The notes beneath the pieces were generated by a model, which did no database searches, was not told the DNA's origin, and saw only the letters and a list, made by a program, of their open reading frames with translations. A stretch of 22,368 bases of DNA, taken from NCBI GenBank assembly GCA_046297395.1, contig JBKCNM010000065.1, positions 1 through 22,368 of the forward strand, given 5' to 3'. How positions within the stretch are numbered: position 1 is the first letter of the stretch; the number at the start of each line of letters is the position of its first letter. This stretch comes from JBEICQ01 sp046297395. GTDB lineage: Bacteria; Bacteroidota; Bacteroidia; UBA4408. A program made the translations under genes and the position numbers. Shown here piece by piece: positions 6,811 through 16,057 of the stretch.

Positions 6811-8498
6811 ATGAACAAAACACTAAGTATAAATATCAGCGGCTGCATCTTTAACATAGAGGAAGATGCGTATCAGGTACTGTATCGTTACCTGGAGGAC
6901 ATCAAGGGTTATTTTACTGCAAGCGATGGCCGGGAAGAAATCATGGCCGACATTGAAGCACGCATTGCGGAGTTGCTTACTGAGCGGAATGCCAAACCGC
7001 CGCGGGTGGTGATGCTCAGCGACATCAATGCGGTGATGCAAGCCATGGGGAAGCCCGAAGAGTTTTCAGGAAACGAGCAAAAATCCGGAGCAAAACAATA
7101 CACTTCAGCTGAAGCCGATGCTTCCTATTCCGGAAGAAAGCGTGTTTTCAGGGATGGAGACGACAAGCTGATTGGTGGTGTGTATGCAGCGGTATATCTG
7201 CCTATTTCGACATCGATCCACTCTGGCTCAGGCTGGGGTTTGCAGCCACCTTCCTCTTCTTTGGGAGCGGCTTGTTGTTCTACATTCTTTTGTGGATTGT
7301 GATTCCGGAAGCCAAAACAGCTTCTGAAAAATTACAGATGAAAGGAGAAAAAGTGGACATCAATAACATTGGCAAACAAGTGAATGAGGAGTTTGAAAGA
7401 ATTAAAAACAGGGTAAAAAGTGAAGCCAAGGAGTTTGACAAAAACATAAAACCACAAGCAAAAAATTTTGTACAACGGGTGGTCTATTTTCTAGAAGACA
7501 TCTTTTCCGGTCTGTTTGGTTTGTTCAAGAACTTTTTTGCAGTACTTATTATTTTCATCGGTCTTTGTATGCTGCTGGCCCTGCTCAGTTCAATTTTCGG
7601 ATACAGCAATGTGGTGCACTTTAACATCGACGGCCAAAGTCTCTCCTACTCCATCAAGGATTTGATGAGGGTCATTTTTAACAATGACAATCAGTTGATG
7701 CTCACTGCCATCGGGCTTTTCCTTTTGATCGGCATTCCCTTGCTGATGCTCATATACAAAGGCCTTCGGGTGATGCTGAACATCAAGCACAAAAACCGGA
7801 TTTTTAGCACGGTAGCCTCCGTTTTGTTTATCATCGGATTAGTCATCATTAGTTATGTGTCGGTGAGCATGAAAAAAGAATTTGAATACCGGGAAAAAAT
7901 ATCCGAGAAAATAAATATCCCTCTCTCCGGCAATACGCTGTATTTGCGCAGCGAAACCAATATCTCAGAAAGCAGCGAGGAGGAGGAGGAGGAAGAAACA
8001 TCATTGGTCTTCAGCAAAAACACCTTTGTAAAAATAAACGACAGCAGCATTCTACTCGGCAACATTCATTTTGATGTGGTAAAATCAACGGATGATTCTT
8101 TCAGGCTTCGGGTGACCCGCGTGGCAAGAGGCGAAAATGCAAAACAGGCTTATGGAAGGGCAAAACAAATTGATTACCATTACACGCTCACAGATACGAC
8201 GCTTGTGTTACCAAGGTACTTTGCCTCCGGTTCCTTTAACAAATATCGGGGGCAGAAAATCAATCTGCGCCTGTATGTCCCTGTAGGAAAATCCATTTTC
8301 CTAAACAACAGCATGGAGCCCCTGCTCTATGATGTGAAGAACACAAGCAATATGCCCGACGATGAAATGACCGGCAAGTTATGGACGATGCAAATGGATG
8401 GCCTTACTTGTGTGAATTGTCCACCACCTAAAAAAGAGGAGAGTCGTGCAGAAGCAAACACCGACGAAGACAGCGAAGAGAGTACCGAAGAATACTGA
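6811..8498 (+). pseudogene. PspC-domain membrane protein interrupted by a frameshift
   Basis: Two frames together give one PspC-family protein of about 561 residues. The first runs from 6811 and carries the usual N-terminal domain (MNKTLSINISG, EIMADIEARIAELL, VMQAMGKPEEF) and the start of PspC (RVFRDGDDKLIGGV). The second continues PspC with YFDIDPLWLRLGFAATFLFF and ILLWIVIPEAK, then three membrane segments, a soluble domain and an acidic tail with a run of Glu. Removing two bases near 7183-7184 restores GGVCSGISAYFDIDP, the canonical PspC sequence. Without that, the first frame goes out of register and stops at 7302. PspC proteins act at the inner membrane in envelope-stress responses. It may be a pseudogene, a phase-variable gene or a sequencing error; the rest of the frame is undamaged. 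Confidence 0.85.
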
Positions 8499-8517
8499 TG
8501 ACCATTCACACAAAAAA

Positions 8518-8551
8518 AAATCCCTGTAGGGCGTTGTTCCTGCAGGGATTT
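8518..8551. terminator. bidirectional terminator between the PspC gene and tamB
   Basis: AAATCCCTGTAGG (8518-8530) pairs with CCTGCAGGGATTT (8539-8551) with one G-T wobble and an eight-base loop. A run of nine A at 8512-8520 gives the U-tract for the tamB transcript, and the T-rich bases after 8548 can serve the forward transcript less well. The hairpin overlaps the tamB stop codon. Confidence 0.8.
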
Positions 8552-11500
8552 ATTGTTCTGTTTCCTTGATTCGGTTGAGCAGCAGCAGGCGTTTGTATCT
8601 GCCAAGCAATTCGGGTAGATTTTCGAACTCTTCCCTGTAGAAAATACCCAATCCCTGGGTATAGGGTGAGTTGTTGGTGAGCGCCAGGTATTGGTTGGAC
8701 TGATGATAGGCCCTTACCCTGAAGCGACCGTCCTTGCTCACCTTGTAATCCACATTCACATCCCCAATGATGTTTGAGGCAGCAGAGGGATTGTTGGTTA
8801 CACCCACATTGCCATCGATGTTTACGCGGCTGTTAAACAACTCTTTGGATAGCGTGAGTTGTACTTCGCGGTTGCTCACTTGGTCATTCTTGTAATTGAA
8901 ACCCAGGTTTACCTGTTTGCTCATGTTGCCCAGCCAGTTGCTCACCTGATTGGAGAGCAATTCGTTGGTGTTTGAACTTACCCCGGAGGTAACAGAGGAG
9001 TTGGTTCGCTCTGTAGCAGGAAAGAACCTGCCAAGCATCAGCAGAGAGAAAACCTGCTTGTTGAGTTCTGCTTCGTTCTGGGAATTCACGGCTGCCTGGA
9101 ATTCCTCTCTTCTTCGCTGGTCAACATTGGGAAGCTGAATATCAAATTTAATGGCAGGTTTCATGAGTTTTTCTGTCATGAAGAGGTTGCATTCCACAGG
9201 CACGCGTTGTTTGGATGAATCGGGCAGAATTTCTGCAAGAGAAGTACGAAGACGATATACAGCATTGATGTTGATGTCGGCCCCAAAAGGATCGCCGGTC
9301 CAGGTGATGCTGCTGCCTGTACCTACAATAAATTTTTTGTTGATAATGTTTTGCAGGGTAAAGAGGTATTTGCCGTCTCGGATGGTGTAATTGCCAAACA
9401 TCTGAAACTGTCCGAGGGTATTGATATTCATTTTGATGTTCCCATCTCCGTTACCCGAAATCACATCGCCTACTTTGGGATCAAAGATGAGTTGAATCTC
9501 GGCATCCTGCGTCATTTGCAAATCAAAGTTCAGTTGAAGTCCCCCATTGTCGAGCCTGTCGCTTCGCTTAATGCGCATGGTAGAGGTATCGTGGCTGATG
9601 AATTGAATCAAATCGTTTTGTCTTACTTCCTCTGCTCCATACAGGGGAATATTGAGGATGGTGCCCGACTCGGAACGGGCATTGATATCGAACACAAGCG
9701 CACTGGGTTTTCCTGAGATGCGGGCAATACCGGTAACAAAAGCTTTTCCGTAAACGGTTTCATTTTGGCTGGAGGAAAGGTTCAGGCACATGAGTTTTTT
9801 TACATCCAGGTCAAGGTTCAGTTTGAGGTCCGAGAAATAATCATGCAAGATGGAGCCATTAAGGATGCCGAATTTGCCTTTGGGATCTGCAAACCGGATG
9901 TGGTTAAATACGATGCTGTTTTCAGCGAAAGTGATTTTATCAGAAAAAGTATAATCCACATTGAGGTAATCCACTTTAAAACCTCCCCTGAGTATTTCTA
10001 CCTCACCATTGAGCACAGGTTTAGCTGCATTTCCGGAAAGGATTAATGCTCCTGAGGCGTATCCCCGGAGGTCGGAGAAAATATCTTTGACATACCCTTC
10101 GAGGTTGCGCATCGGAAACTGGAACAATCGGATTTCCATGTCGAGTGATTGTTCTTCCCTTACCGGATAATAAAACCCACTCACAGAGAGCGCAGGAGAT
10201 TCACCGCGCATAATTTTTCCGTTGATGGCAATGGATTCGTCTTTGTTGTTGTACTGGGCAATGAGCGATGCATCGCCAAACGACTCGTTGTTAATGCTTA
10301 GCGCACTGATGCTCATGGTAGAGGAAAAAACCAGGTGTCCCTCATTGCTACTAAAATCGCCGGTTCCGTTAACCGTACCGCCAAGGCTGGTGCCATTTTT
10401 CTCCATGAGCGGATTGAGCCAGTACAATTCAAAATTTTCAAAAAACATTCTTTGGATGTAGTAATTCCCTCCCAACTGTTCTGTTTCAATACCGATGCGT
10501 TGTTTTCCGGCACTGAGGGTAAAATGTTTGAAATAGTATCCGGTGGAATCCACAAAAAAGGAATTGCCCCTGTCGAATTTCCATAAGGTGTCTCCGAGGT
10601 AAATCTGGTCGCGGGAGACCATTCCTCTCATTATTTTTCCGGGTAAAAACCTGATGCCTGCCGTGAGGTCACCATAGTTTTTCTTTCCACTGAGATTTTT
10701 CCAGTCAAGGTCGAGCAATAAACTATCAGTAAAAGCTTTCCCGCTAAACATCATGTTTTCGATGGCAACGCTCTCGGTGAGCAGAATTTTTTCTGTGGTA
10801 ATCAGGAAACCCACCTCGCTGTTACTGTTCAACGCTGCCCCAATACCCGTAAACATCAGGCCACCTAATTCCATTCGGGGTGCCTGCAATTGCATGTTAA
10901 ATTGTTGGGCTGCCCCGTCAATGCTTCCTGTGAAGGTGGTTTGCGGATAGAAAACCATGCCGGGTAGAAAAAGACGGCTCACCGACATGGAATTTCTTGT
11001 TTTGGCTTTCCATGAGCAAGTCAGCGGAGCAGTAGGGCGGGCTACGGAATCGATGTATGAGGGAAACTGCTGATGTGCGATGTAGAGGAACCAAGCAGGC
11101 AAGTCTCCAAAATTAAACTTGCCTTCGATGCTCCCATCCAGCACATCCGAATCCAGCGTGATTTTGCGCATGCCATTGTCGAGGCCGGATTGCAACCTGA
11201 TACGCTTGATCAGGAGGGCATCATTGTTTTTATACTGAACGGTTTGAGAAGCCTCCGCAATACCGGAAATATTGTCGGCATCATCGCCCGAAATATCTAT
11301 CTGCAATTGTGAAGAAAGGCTGAACCCGCGGTTGTTTTTTATCCATCCCAATCCGTCGAGATCAAGTCGCGTGATGTTGGTGGCAAAACGATAACGGGGC
11401 AATGAGCCTCGCATGTCTATGTCTCCTTTAAAGTCGAGGATGGCATTTGTATCTTCCACGGAGAACTGTCCGGTAAAAACATTTTTACTGAAATCACCAT

Positions 11501-12935
11501 TCACTTGCAGCTTTTTGTAATCATATCCATAAAACTCCAGGTGACTCAGCTTGCCCTCGATGTGTGTGTTCACATTGCTGAGTTTTAATCCGCGTCCGCT
11601 TATTTGCACATCGGCCGCGAGGGCGCCCATTGCTTGCTGCACTGCGTAATATTTGCCAAGATGGAAATGGTTTGTCCTGATGTTTCCTTGATAAGTTGCC
11701 AAACCATCTTTGGCATCGGTTTTCACTTTCATGTCAATATCCAGCGAACCCAACTCAGTTTGGAGCTTCCCAAGAGAAACAAAATCACTTTCGAATCCAT
11801 CAAAAAAACCGGTGAAATGTATTTTCCCCAGTCGTTTTATTTCCCTTGGAACCGAGAGGCATTCCCTGCTGGTAAATGGATACATCGGAAGTGTGGCAAG
11901 ATCTTCGGCATCTGTTTCCAAACGATGGATGTCCAGTGATGTAAAAGTATTGTCCCAGTCGGGAAGGCCTTTAAACTTTACATTGCCCCTAAAAACCGTG
12001 TTTTTGCCATAGAGGAGCGAGATACCGGTTCCCTTGAGGTTGGCTTCTGTTCCGCTGATGGCACCGGAAAATTTAATGTTTCGCTGAATGGATTTTAGCT
12101 CCGAAGCAAACGGAACCAAATCGCTGAGCCAGATGGAGGATAGGTCAAAGTTGCCTTTTAATCCCACCTTTTTTTCAAAATCGGAATAGTCGCGGTAATC
12201 TTTTGTATGAAAAGCAAAGTCTCCGGTCACATGCGAACGCAGGGTCTGTAAATCCAACTTCTGCATGTCCACAAACAAGGGAGATACCCTCAGGGACGCG
12301 GAGAGATTCTTTACATAAAAACCCGACTTTTCTGCAAGCGTAAGTGAGCGCATCTGCATACTGATGGTATCTCTGATGATGATGAGGCTATCTACAGAAG
12401 CAAAGACCCTACGGCAATGCAGATCAGAAAAATCAATCTCTTCGCCGGGTTTGCCGAGTGGCAGATCCTGATAGGTAAAATCCACGCCCTGCAAATCAAT
12501 ATGTCTCACCATGTTCACAAAAGGTTTTGCTCCCTTGGGTGAAGGACCGGTATCGAATGCATCGATCAGAAATTGCACATTCAGGTCTTTTTCATCTTGT
12601 CGCTGCACAAGCCTGAAGCGACCATGATAAACGGAAATGCCACCCAACTCGAACCTGCGGTTGCGGTTTACGATGTTAAAAATGTCTACCGTAAGTCTTC
12701 TTGCATAAAGCAAGGTATCGCCACGCTGGTCGGAGATAAACACCTCGCCTGCAACAACCAGGGAGGGAAAAGCCACATCGAGCTCTCCGATGCGCAGTGT
12801 GGCATGGAGTTTTTTAGAGAAATAATCAGCTGCTTTGCTTGCTATAAAAGACTGCACACGAACAGAACGAAAAACAGCATAGCCTGCGGAGGTAAGCACC
12901 AGCAGCAACAGAAAAGTCACTGCCAATAGCCTCAT
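8550..12935 (-). CDS. tamB: TamB/DUF490 translocation and assembly module protein
   Basis: The 1461-residue protein is an AsmA/TamB-type bridge between inner and outer membrane. It starts with an inner-membrane anchor (LLAVTFLLLLVLTSAGYAVF) followed by a very long periplasmic beta-rich region with repeated short strands. The C-terminal quarter is the DUF490 domain (for example GNGDGNIKMNINTLGQFQMFG, then the IQLPNVDQRRREEFQ region and the end LTLSKELFNSRVNIDGNVGV). TamB proteins assist outer-membrane protein assembly or move phospholipid between membranes. The frame extends to a TTG at 12959, but that codon lies in the promoter box, so I chose the ATG at 12935. TamA, the usual outer-membrane partner, is not in the window. 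It is divergent from tsaD, a common neighbour in Bacteroidota. Confidence 0.9.
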   Translation of the reverse strand: MRLLAVTFLLLLVLTSAGYAVFRSVRVQSFIASKAADYFSKKLHATLRIGELDVAFPSLVVAGEVFISDQRGDTLLYARRLTVDIFNIVNRNRRFELGGISVYHGRFRLVQRQDEKDLNVQFLIDAFDTGPSPKGAKPFVNMVRHIDLQGVDFTYQDLPLGKPGEEIDFSDLHCRRVFASVDSLIIIRDTISMQMRSLTLAEKSGFYVKNLSASLRVSPLFVDMQKLDLQTLRSHVTGDFAFHTKDYRDYSDFEKKVGLKGNFDLSSIWLSDLVPFASELKSIQRNIKFSGAISGTEANLKGTGISLLYGKNTVFRGNVKFKGLPDWDNTFTSLDIHRLETDAEDLATLPMYPFTSRECLSVPREIKRLGKIHFTGFFDGFESDFVSLGKLQTELGSLDIDMKVKTDAKDGLATYQGNIRTNHFHLGKYYAVQQAMGALAADVQISGRGLKLSNVNTHIEGKLSHLEFYGYDYKKLQVNGDFSKNVFTGQFSVEDTNAILDFKGDIDMRGSLPRYRFATNITRLDLDGLGWIKNNRGFSLSSQLQIDISGDDADNISGIAEASQTVQYKNNDALLIKRIRLQSGLDNGMRKITLDSDVLDGSIEGKFNFGDLPAWFLYIAHQQFPSYIDSVARPTAPLTCSWKAKTRNSMSVSRLFLPGMVFYPQTTFTGSIDGAAQQFNMQLQAPRMELGGLMFTGIGAALNSNSEVGFLITTEKILLTESVAIENMMFSGKAFTDSLLLDLDWKNLSGKKNYGDLTAGIRFLPGKIMRGMVSRDQIYLGDTLWKFDRGNSFFVDSTGYYFKHFTLSAGKQRIGIETEQLGGNYYIQRMFFENFELYWLNPLMEKNGTSLGGTVNGTGDFSSNEGHLVFSSTMSISALSINNESFGDASLIAQYNNKDESIAINGKIMRGESPALSVSGFYYPVREEQSLDMEIRLFQFPMRNLEGYVKDIFSDLRGYASGALILSGNAAKPVLNGEVEILRGGFKVDYLNVDYTFSDKITFAENSIVFNHIRFADPKGKFGILNGSILHDYFSDLKLNLDLDVKKLMCLNLSSSQNETVYGKAFVTGIARISGKPSALVFDINARSESGTILNIPLYGAEEVRQNDLIQFISHDTSTMRIKRSDRLDNGGLQLNFDLQMTQDAEIQLIFDPKVGDVISGNGDGNIKMNINTLGQFQMFGNYTIRDGKYLFTLQNIINKKFIVGTGSSITWTGDPFGADININAVYRLRTSLAEILPDSSKQRVPVECNLFMTEKLMKPAIKFDIQLPNVDQRRREEFQAAVNSQNEAELNKQVFSLLMLGRFFPATERTNSSVTSGVSSNTNELLSNQVSNWLGNMSKQVNLGFNYKNDQVSNREVQLTLSKELFNSRVNIDGNVGVTNNPSAASNIIGDVNVDYKVSKDGRFRVRAYHQSNQYLALTNNSPYTQGLGIFYREEFENLPELLGRYKRLLLLNRIKETEQ

Positions 12936-12956
12936 GAATATTTTTATCAGCCGACG

Positions 12957-12964
12957 CAAAGATT
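12957..12964 (-). promoter_or_regulatory. -7 box candidate of tamB
   Basis: The minus strand reads AATCTTTG, one mismatch to TAnnTTTG (a TA is present one base further out), 22 bases before the ATG at 12935. It shares position 12964 with the tsaD box on the other strand. Confidence 0.45.
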
Positions 12965-12971
12965 ACTTTTG
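12964..12971 (+). promoter_or_regulatory. -7 box of tsaD
   Basis: TACTTTTG matches TAnnTTTG exactly and includes the alternative TTG start at 12969. Transcription would start near 12975-12978, leaving a leader of about ten bases before the ATG at 12987. Confidence 0.6.
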
Positions 12972-12986
12972 TCAAAAATACACAGA

Positions 12987-14024
12987 ATGCCTCAACCGCT
13001 TGTTATTCTTGGTATAGAAACCTCCTGCGACGAAACGGCTGTGGCTGTGGTGAGCAACAACAAAGTTCTTGCCAATTGTGTGCATACCCAAACACAGCAT
13101 GCCCAATATGGCGGTGTGGTGCCTGAGCTCGCTTCAAGGGCACACCAACAGAAACTGCCTGCCATTGTTGAAAAAGCCTTGCACGAATCAGGGGTAAAAA
13201 AGGAAGCCCTTGATGGCATTGCTTATACCCATGGGCCCGGCTTGCTGGGCGCATTGCTCGTGGGGGCTTCTTTTGCAAGAGGCTTGTCGCTGGCATTAAG
13301 TAAACCATGTATTGCCGTGCATCATATGGAAGCCCATGTCCAATCGCTGCTCATTCCGCAAAACAGCGACAATACCAGCAACCGGATTCCCCGCTTTCCT
13401 TTTTTGTGTCTTACTGTTTCGGGCGGACATTCCCAACTGGTTAAAGTGCACTCAGAACATGTGTTTGAATTGCTTGGTGAGACGATTGATGATGCTGCCG
13501 GAGAGGCATTCGACAAAGTCTCAAAAATCCTCGGCTTACCCTATCCCGGCGGGCCTCTGGTGGATGCCTATGCCTCCAAAGGGAATCCGAAAGCCTTTCG
13601 GTTCCCTGTTGCAAAAGTACCCGCCCTTGACTTTAGCTTCAGTGGATTTAAAACATCCTTCCTCTACTTTTACGAACGATACAATCCGCAACGAAGGGCA
13701 CTGAGCGAGCAGGAGCTTTGCGATTTGTGCGCCTCTGCGCAACACGCCATCGTTGAAGAGCTACTCCTGAAACTGCGCCTGGCAATCCGGCTTCATCCGG
13801 TAAAAAATATTGCCATCGCAGGCGGTGTCTCCGCAAACAGCAGCTTGCGACAAAAACTGCTGAACCTCGCAGAAGAAATGGATTTGGACCTGTTCCTGCC
13901 AAGAATGGAGTATTGCACCGATAATGCAGGCATGATTGCCTATTCCGGAATGCTCAATTTCGGGCGTCCGCAAAGAATAAACCTGCCGGGCCCTCCCCTG
14001 CCCCGCTGGCCGATGGGCACTTGA
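12987..14024 (+). CDS. tsaD: tRNA N6-adenosine threonylcarbamoyltransferase
   Basis: TsaD transfers the threonylcarbamoyl group from threonylcarbamoyl-AMP to A37 of ANN-decoding tRNAs, in complex with TsaB and TsaE in the cytoplasm. The 345-residue protein has the ASKHA-fold start GIETSCDET (residues 9-17), the metal ligands H113 and H117 in HHMEAH (E. coli His111 and His115), the nucleotide loop SGGHSQL, and the C-terminal NAGMIAYSG whose preceding Asp is the third metal ligand. Length is close to the E. coli protein (337). The frame opens at a TTG at 12969 inside the -7 box, so I chose the ATG at 12987. TsaB and TsaE are not in the window. Confidence 0.95.
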   Translation: MPQPLVILGIETSCDETAVAVVSNNKVLANCVHTQTQHAQYGGVVPELASRAHQQKLPAIVEKALHESGVKKEALDGIAYTHGPGLLGALLVGASFARGLSLALSKPCIAVHHMEAHVQSLLIPQNSDNTSNRIPRFPFLCLTVSGGHSQLVKVHSEHVFELLGETIDDAAGEAFDKVSKILGLPYPGGPLVDAYASKGNPKAFRFPVAKVPALDFSFSGFKTSFLYFYERYNPQRRALSEQELCDLCASAQHAIVEELLLKLRLAIRLHPVKNIAIAGGVSANSSLRQKLLNLAEEMDLDLFLPRMEYCTDNAGMIAYSGMLNFGRPQRINLPGPPLPRWPMGT

Positions 14025-14049
14025 ACAAAGCAAAAAAAACATATCACAT

Positions 14050-14070
14050 AAAGTGTTAATTTTACACTTT
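14050..14070. promoter_or_regulatory. inverted repeat between tsaD and pfkA
   Basis: AAAGTGT (14050-14056) and ACACTTT (14064-14070) form perfect seven-base arms around an AT-rich seven-base loop. It lies 25 bases after the tsaD stop and 36 before the pfkA start. No T-run follows, so it could be a weak terminator or an operator for pfkA; I cannot decide. Confidence 0.35.
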
Positions 14071-14106
14071 GAAAAAACAAGACAAACCAATACCTGTTAA
14101 TCGACT

Positions 14107-15078
14107 ATGAACATTAAAAAATTAGGTGTACTTACCTCCGGAGGAGATGCCCCGGGAATGAATGCATGCATCAGAGCAATTGTGCGTACTGCACTTTATC
14201 ACGACAAAGAGATTATTGGAATTACACATGGATATGATGGCATCATCGATGGTGAATTCACTCAGATGAATGCCAAGAGTGTAAGCAACATCATCCAGCG
14301 GGGTGGCACCATTCTGAAAACAGCTCGCAGCAAACGATTCATGACCAAGGAGGGAATGGACAGGGCATACAACCAACTCACCATAGAAGGCATTGATGCA
14401 CTGATCACCATTGGCGGAAACGGCACTTTTAAAGGAGCGGAGGAATTTGGAAACACCTACGGGATTCCGATTATGGGCATTGCAGGAACCATTGATAATG
14501 ATTTGTACGGCACAGATTTTACCATTGGCTACGATACGGCACTCAACACCGTGGTGCATGCAGTAGACCAAATCAGGGATACTGCCGAGAGCCATGACCG
14601 TTTGTTTATTGTGGAAGTGATGGGCAGGGACGCCGGACTGATTGCCTTGCGCAGTGGGATTGGATCGGGTGCGGAAGCCATTCTGATTCCCGAAACAAAA
14701 ACAGATTTAAATCACCTGAAAGAAAGGCTGAGAAGAAGCCGCAAAAACAAAAGCTCCAAAATCATTATAGTGGCTGAAGGAGATGAAGCCGGAGGTGCAT
14801 TTAAGGTGGCTGAGAGTTTAAAAAATGAATTTGACCTGGATATCCGCGTAACCATCCTTGGCCATATTCAGCGGGGAGGTGCACCCACCTGCGCTGACCG
14901 TGTACTGGCAAGTCGGCTGGGATTTGCAGCAGTTGAAGCCCTCCTTGAAGGAAGAAAAGGAGAAATGGTGGGCATCGTAAATCGCGAAATTTGTTACACC
15001 CCTTTTTCCAGAGCAGTAAAGCATATTGAAGAGCTCAACCCCAACCTCCTGCGCATGGTTGAAATCCTTAGCCTGTAA
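14107..15078 (+). CDS. pfkA: ATP-dependent 6-phosphofructokinase
   Basis: The 323-residue enzyme phosphorylates fructose 6-phosphate to fructose 1,6-bisphosphate, the committed step of glycolysis. It has the ATP-binding LTSGGDAPGMN near residue 9, GGNGTF at 103-108, the catalytic GTIDND at 127-132 (D130 equals E. coli Asp127), the substrate loop MGRDAG, and GHIQRGG. Gly at 106 and at 127 fit the ATP-using rather than pyrophosphate-using type. Asn105 occupies the position of E. coli Asp103, normally GGDGS, which helps bind Mg-ATP; the change is unusual and is treated as a separate finding. Length is normal (E. coli 320). Its last 11 bases overlap the end of the convergent peptidase gene. Confidence 0.93.
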   Translation: MNIKKLGVLTSGGDAPGMNACIRAIVRTALYHDKEIIGITHGYDGIIDGEFTQMNAKSVSNIIQRGGTILKTARSKRFMTKEGMDRAYNQLTIEGIDALITIGGNGTFKGAEEFGNTYGIPIMGIAGTIDNDLYGTDFTIGYDTALNTVVHAVDQIRDTAESHDRLFIVEVMGRDAGLIALRSGIGSGAEAILIPETKTDLNHLKERLRRSRKNKSSKIIIVAEGDEAGGAFKVAESLKNEFDLDIRVTILGHIQRGGAPTCADRVLASRLGFAAVEALLEGRKGEMVGIVNREICYTPFSRAVKHIEELNPNLLRMVEILSL

Positions 15079-16057
15079 CAGATGTTTTCTTGAATCTTGC
15101 AAAAAAAACAGGCAGTTTTCCTTTGCAGGTGTTCACCAGGATATTCTCAAGGGAATCCTTGCTGCTGTAATAATTTTCGTAGTCCGAAAAATAGGCATTC
15201 ACCGACCTGCCTATGCGGGTTGCCACCCTTTTTTTTGTCTGTGTTGAAAGCCATTTACTCTCATACACTGAGTCGATACTCAAACGGATAAAAAACTTCC
15301 TTGCCTCATAGAGCGACCGTTTATCGGAACAAGCTGCATATAACCGGTTTCCTCTTTTAGAAAGCCTGCACATCATGCGTGCAAATGCTGCTTCTCTGTC
15401 TTCCTGTTTTTGGGCTAAGTGCCAGAACTTTCTGTTCAGAACTGTTCCGCATGCCTGGGCAAGATTTTCATTGAGATCCGGCGCATCATACAGATAGATT
15501 TTACGGTGGGTGAGCTCATGAAAAAGGATACCGGTGAGCGTGGTATCATCCTTTTGAAGCGTTTGTTCACTTAGTATCTCGCTCATCCAGCCCAGCGCAG
15601 ACCATGCCTCCACCTCGGATGTGTCGGTATCAAAACCGGCTGTAGCCAGTGATTCGATTTCCCGGAGCATCAAATGGCGTTCATAAAATCCTTTGTAAGG
15701 CACGGAACCCAACAAGGGAAAGTGCCATGTGTGCGGGGCAATCCTGTTTTTGGTACTTGCACTTACCACCACCAGGCGATGATCCGGACGAAAAGGCAAA
15801 TACCATTTGTAGGCATCTGTGGTATCCAGTCCTTCACGGGCAGCAAAAGCAAAGGCCTTTTGTATCAACAAATACTTTTTACTGTACTCCGGTGTGCTTG
15901 CCAGGCTGTGCAGGGATACACAATCCTTTCGAACACGGTAAAATCCCAAAGCCTGGGAGAAAGCATATTGCAACAAGGAAAAGTAGCAGAAGCCCACAAC
16001 AAAAAGAAACAGCACACCTGCGTAAATAAAAAACCGAAGCAAGCGCCTCAGACTCAT
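15068..16057 (-). CDS. membrane-anchored zinc peptidase, putative aminopeptidase family PF10023
   Basis: The 329-residue protein has an N-terminal membrane anchor (FFIYAGVLFLFVVGFCYFSLL, residues 9-29), a YSKKYLLIQKAF segment and the zinc motif H180-E181-x-x-H184 in FHELTHRKIY. The third metal ligand is probably E197 in NENLAQACG. Order and motifs match the predicted aminopeptidase family of Pfam PF10023, whose substrates are unknown. The catalytic part would lie in the periplasm. The frame is open further, to 16147, but the ATG at 16057 overlaps the TGA of gmhB as ATGA, which is the natural coupled start. It is the last gene of a four-gene operon. Confidence 0.85.
   Translation of the reverse strand: MSLRRLLRFFIYAGVLFLFVVGFCYFSLLQYAFSQALGFYRVRKDCVSLHSLASTPEYSKKYLLIQKAFAFAAREGLDTTDAYKWYLPFRPDHRLVVVSASTKNRIAPHTWHFPLLGSVPYKGFYERHLMLREIESLATAGFDTDTSEVEAWSALGWMSEILSEQTLQKDDTTLTGILFHELTHRKIYLYDAPDLNENLAQACGTVLNRKFWHLAQKQEDREAAFARMMCRLSKRGNRLYAACSDKRSLYEARKFFIRLSIDSVYESKWLSTQTKKRVATRIGRSVNAYFSDYENYYSSKDSLENILVNTCKGKLPVFFARFKKTSVTG

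Noticed and set aside
7183..7206. Programmed ribosomal frameshift in the PspC gene
   Set aside because: No slippery heptamer, stop codon at the shift point or downstream structure is seen, and the shift needed (removal of two bases, or minus one) falls in the middle of a conserved domain. A lesion, phase variation or error is more likely.
12969..12986. TTG start of tsaD giving six extra residues
   Set aside because: The codon is inside the -7 box, so it would not be in the messenger, and the ATG at 12987 gives the usual TsaD N-terminus.
14122..14595. Reverse-strand frame of 157 codons within pfkA
   Set aside because: It is fully antisense to a conserved enzyme and has no family signal. The same holds for the long shadow frames at 3840-4199 and 21525-22079.
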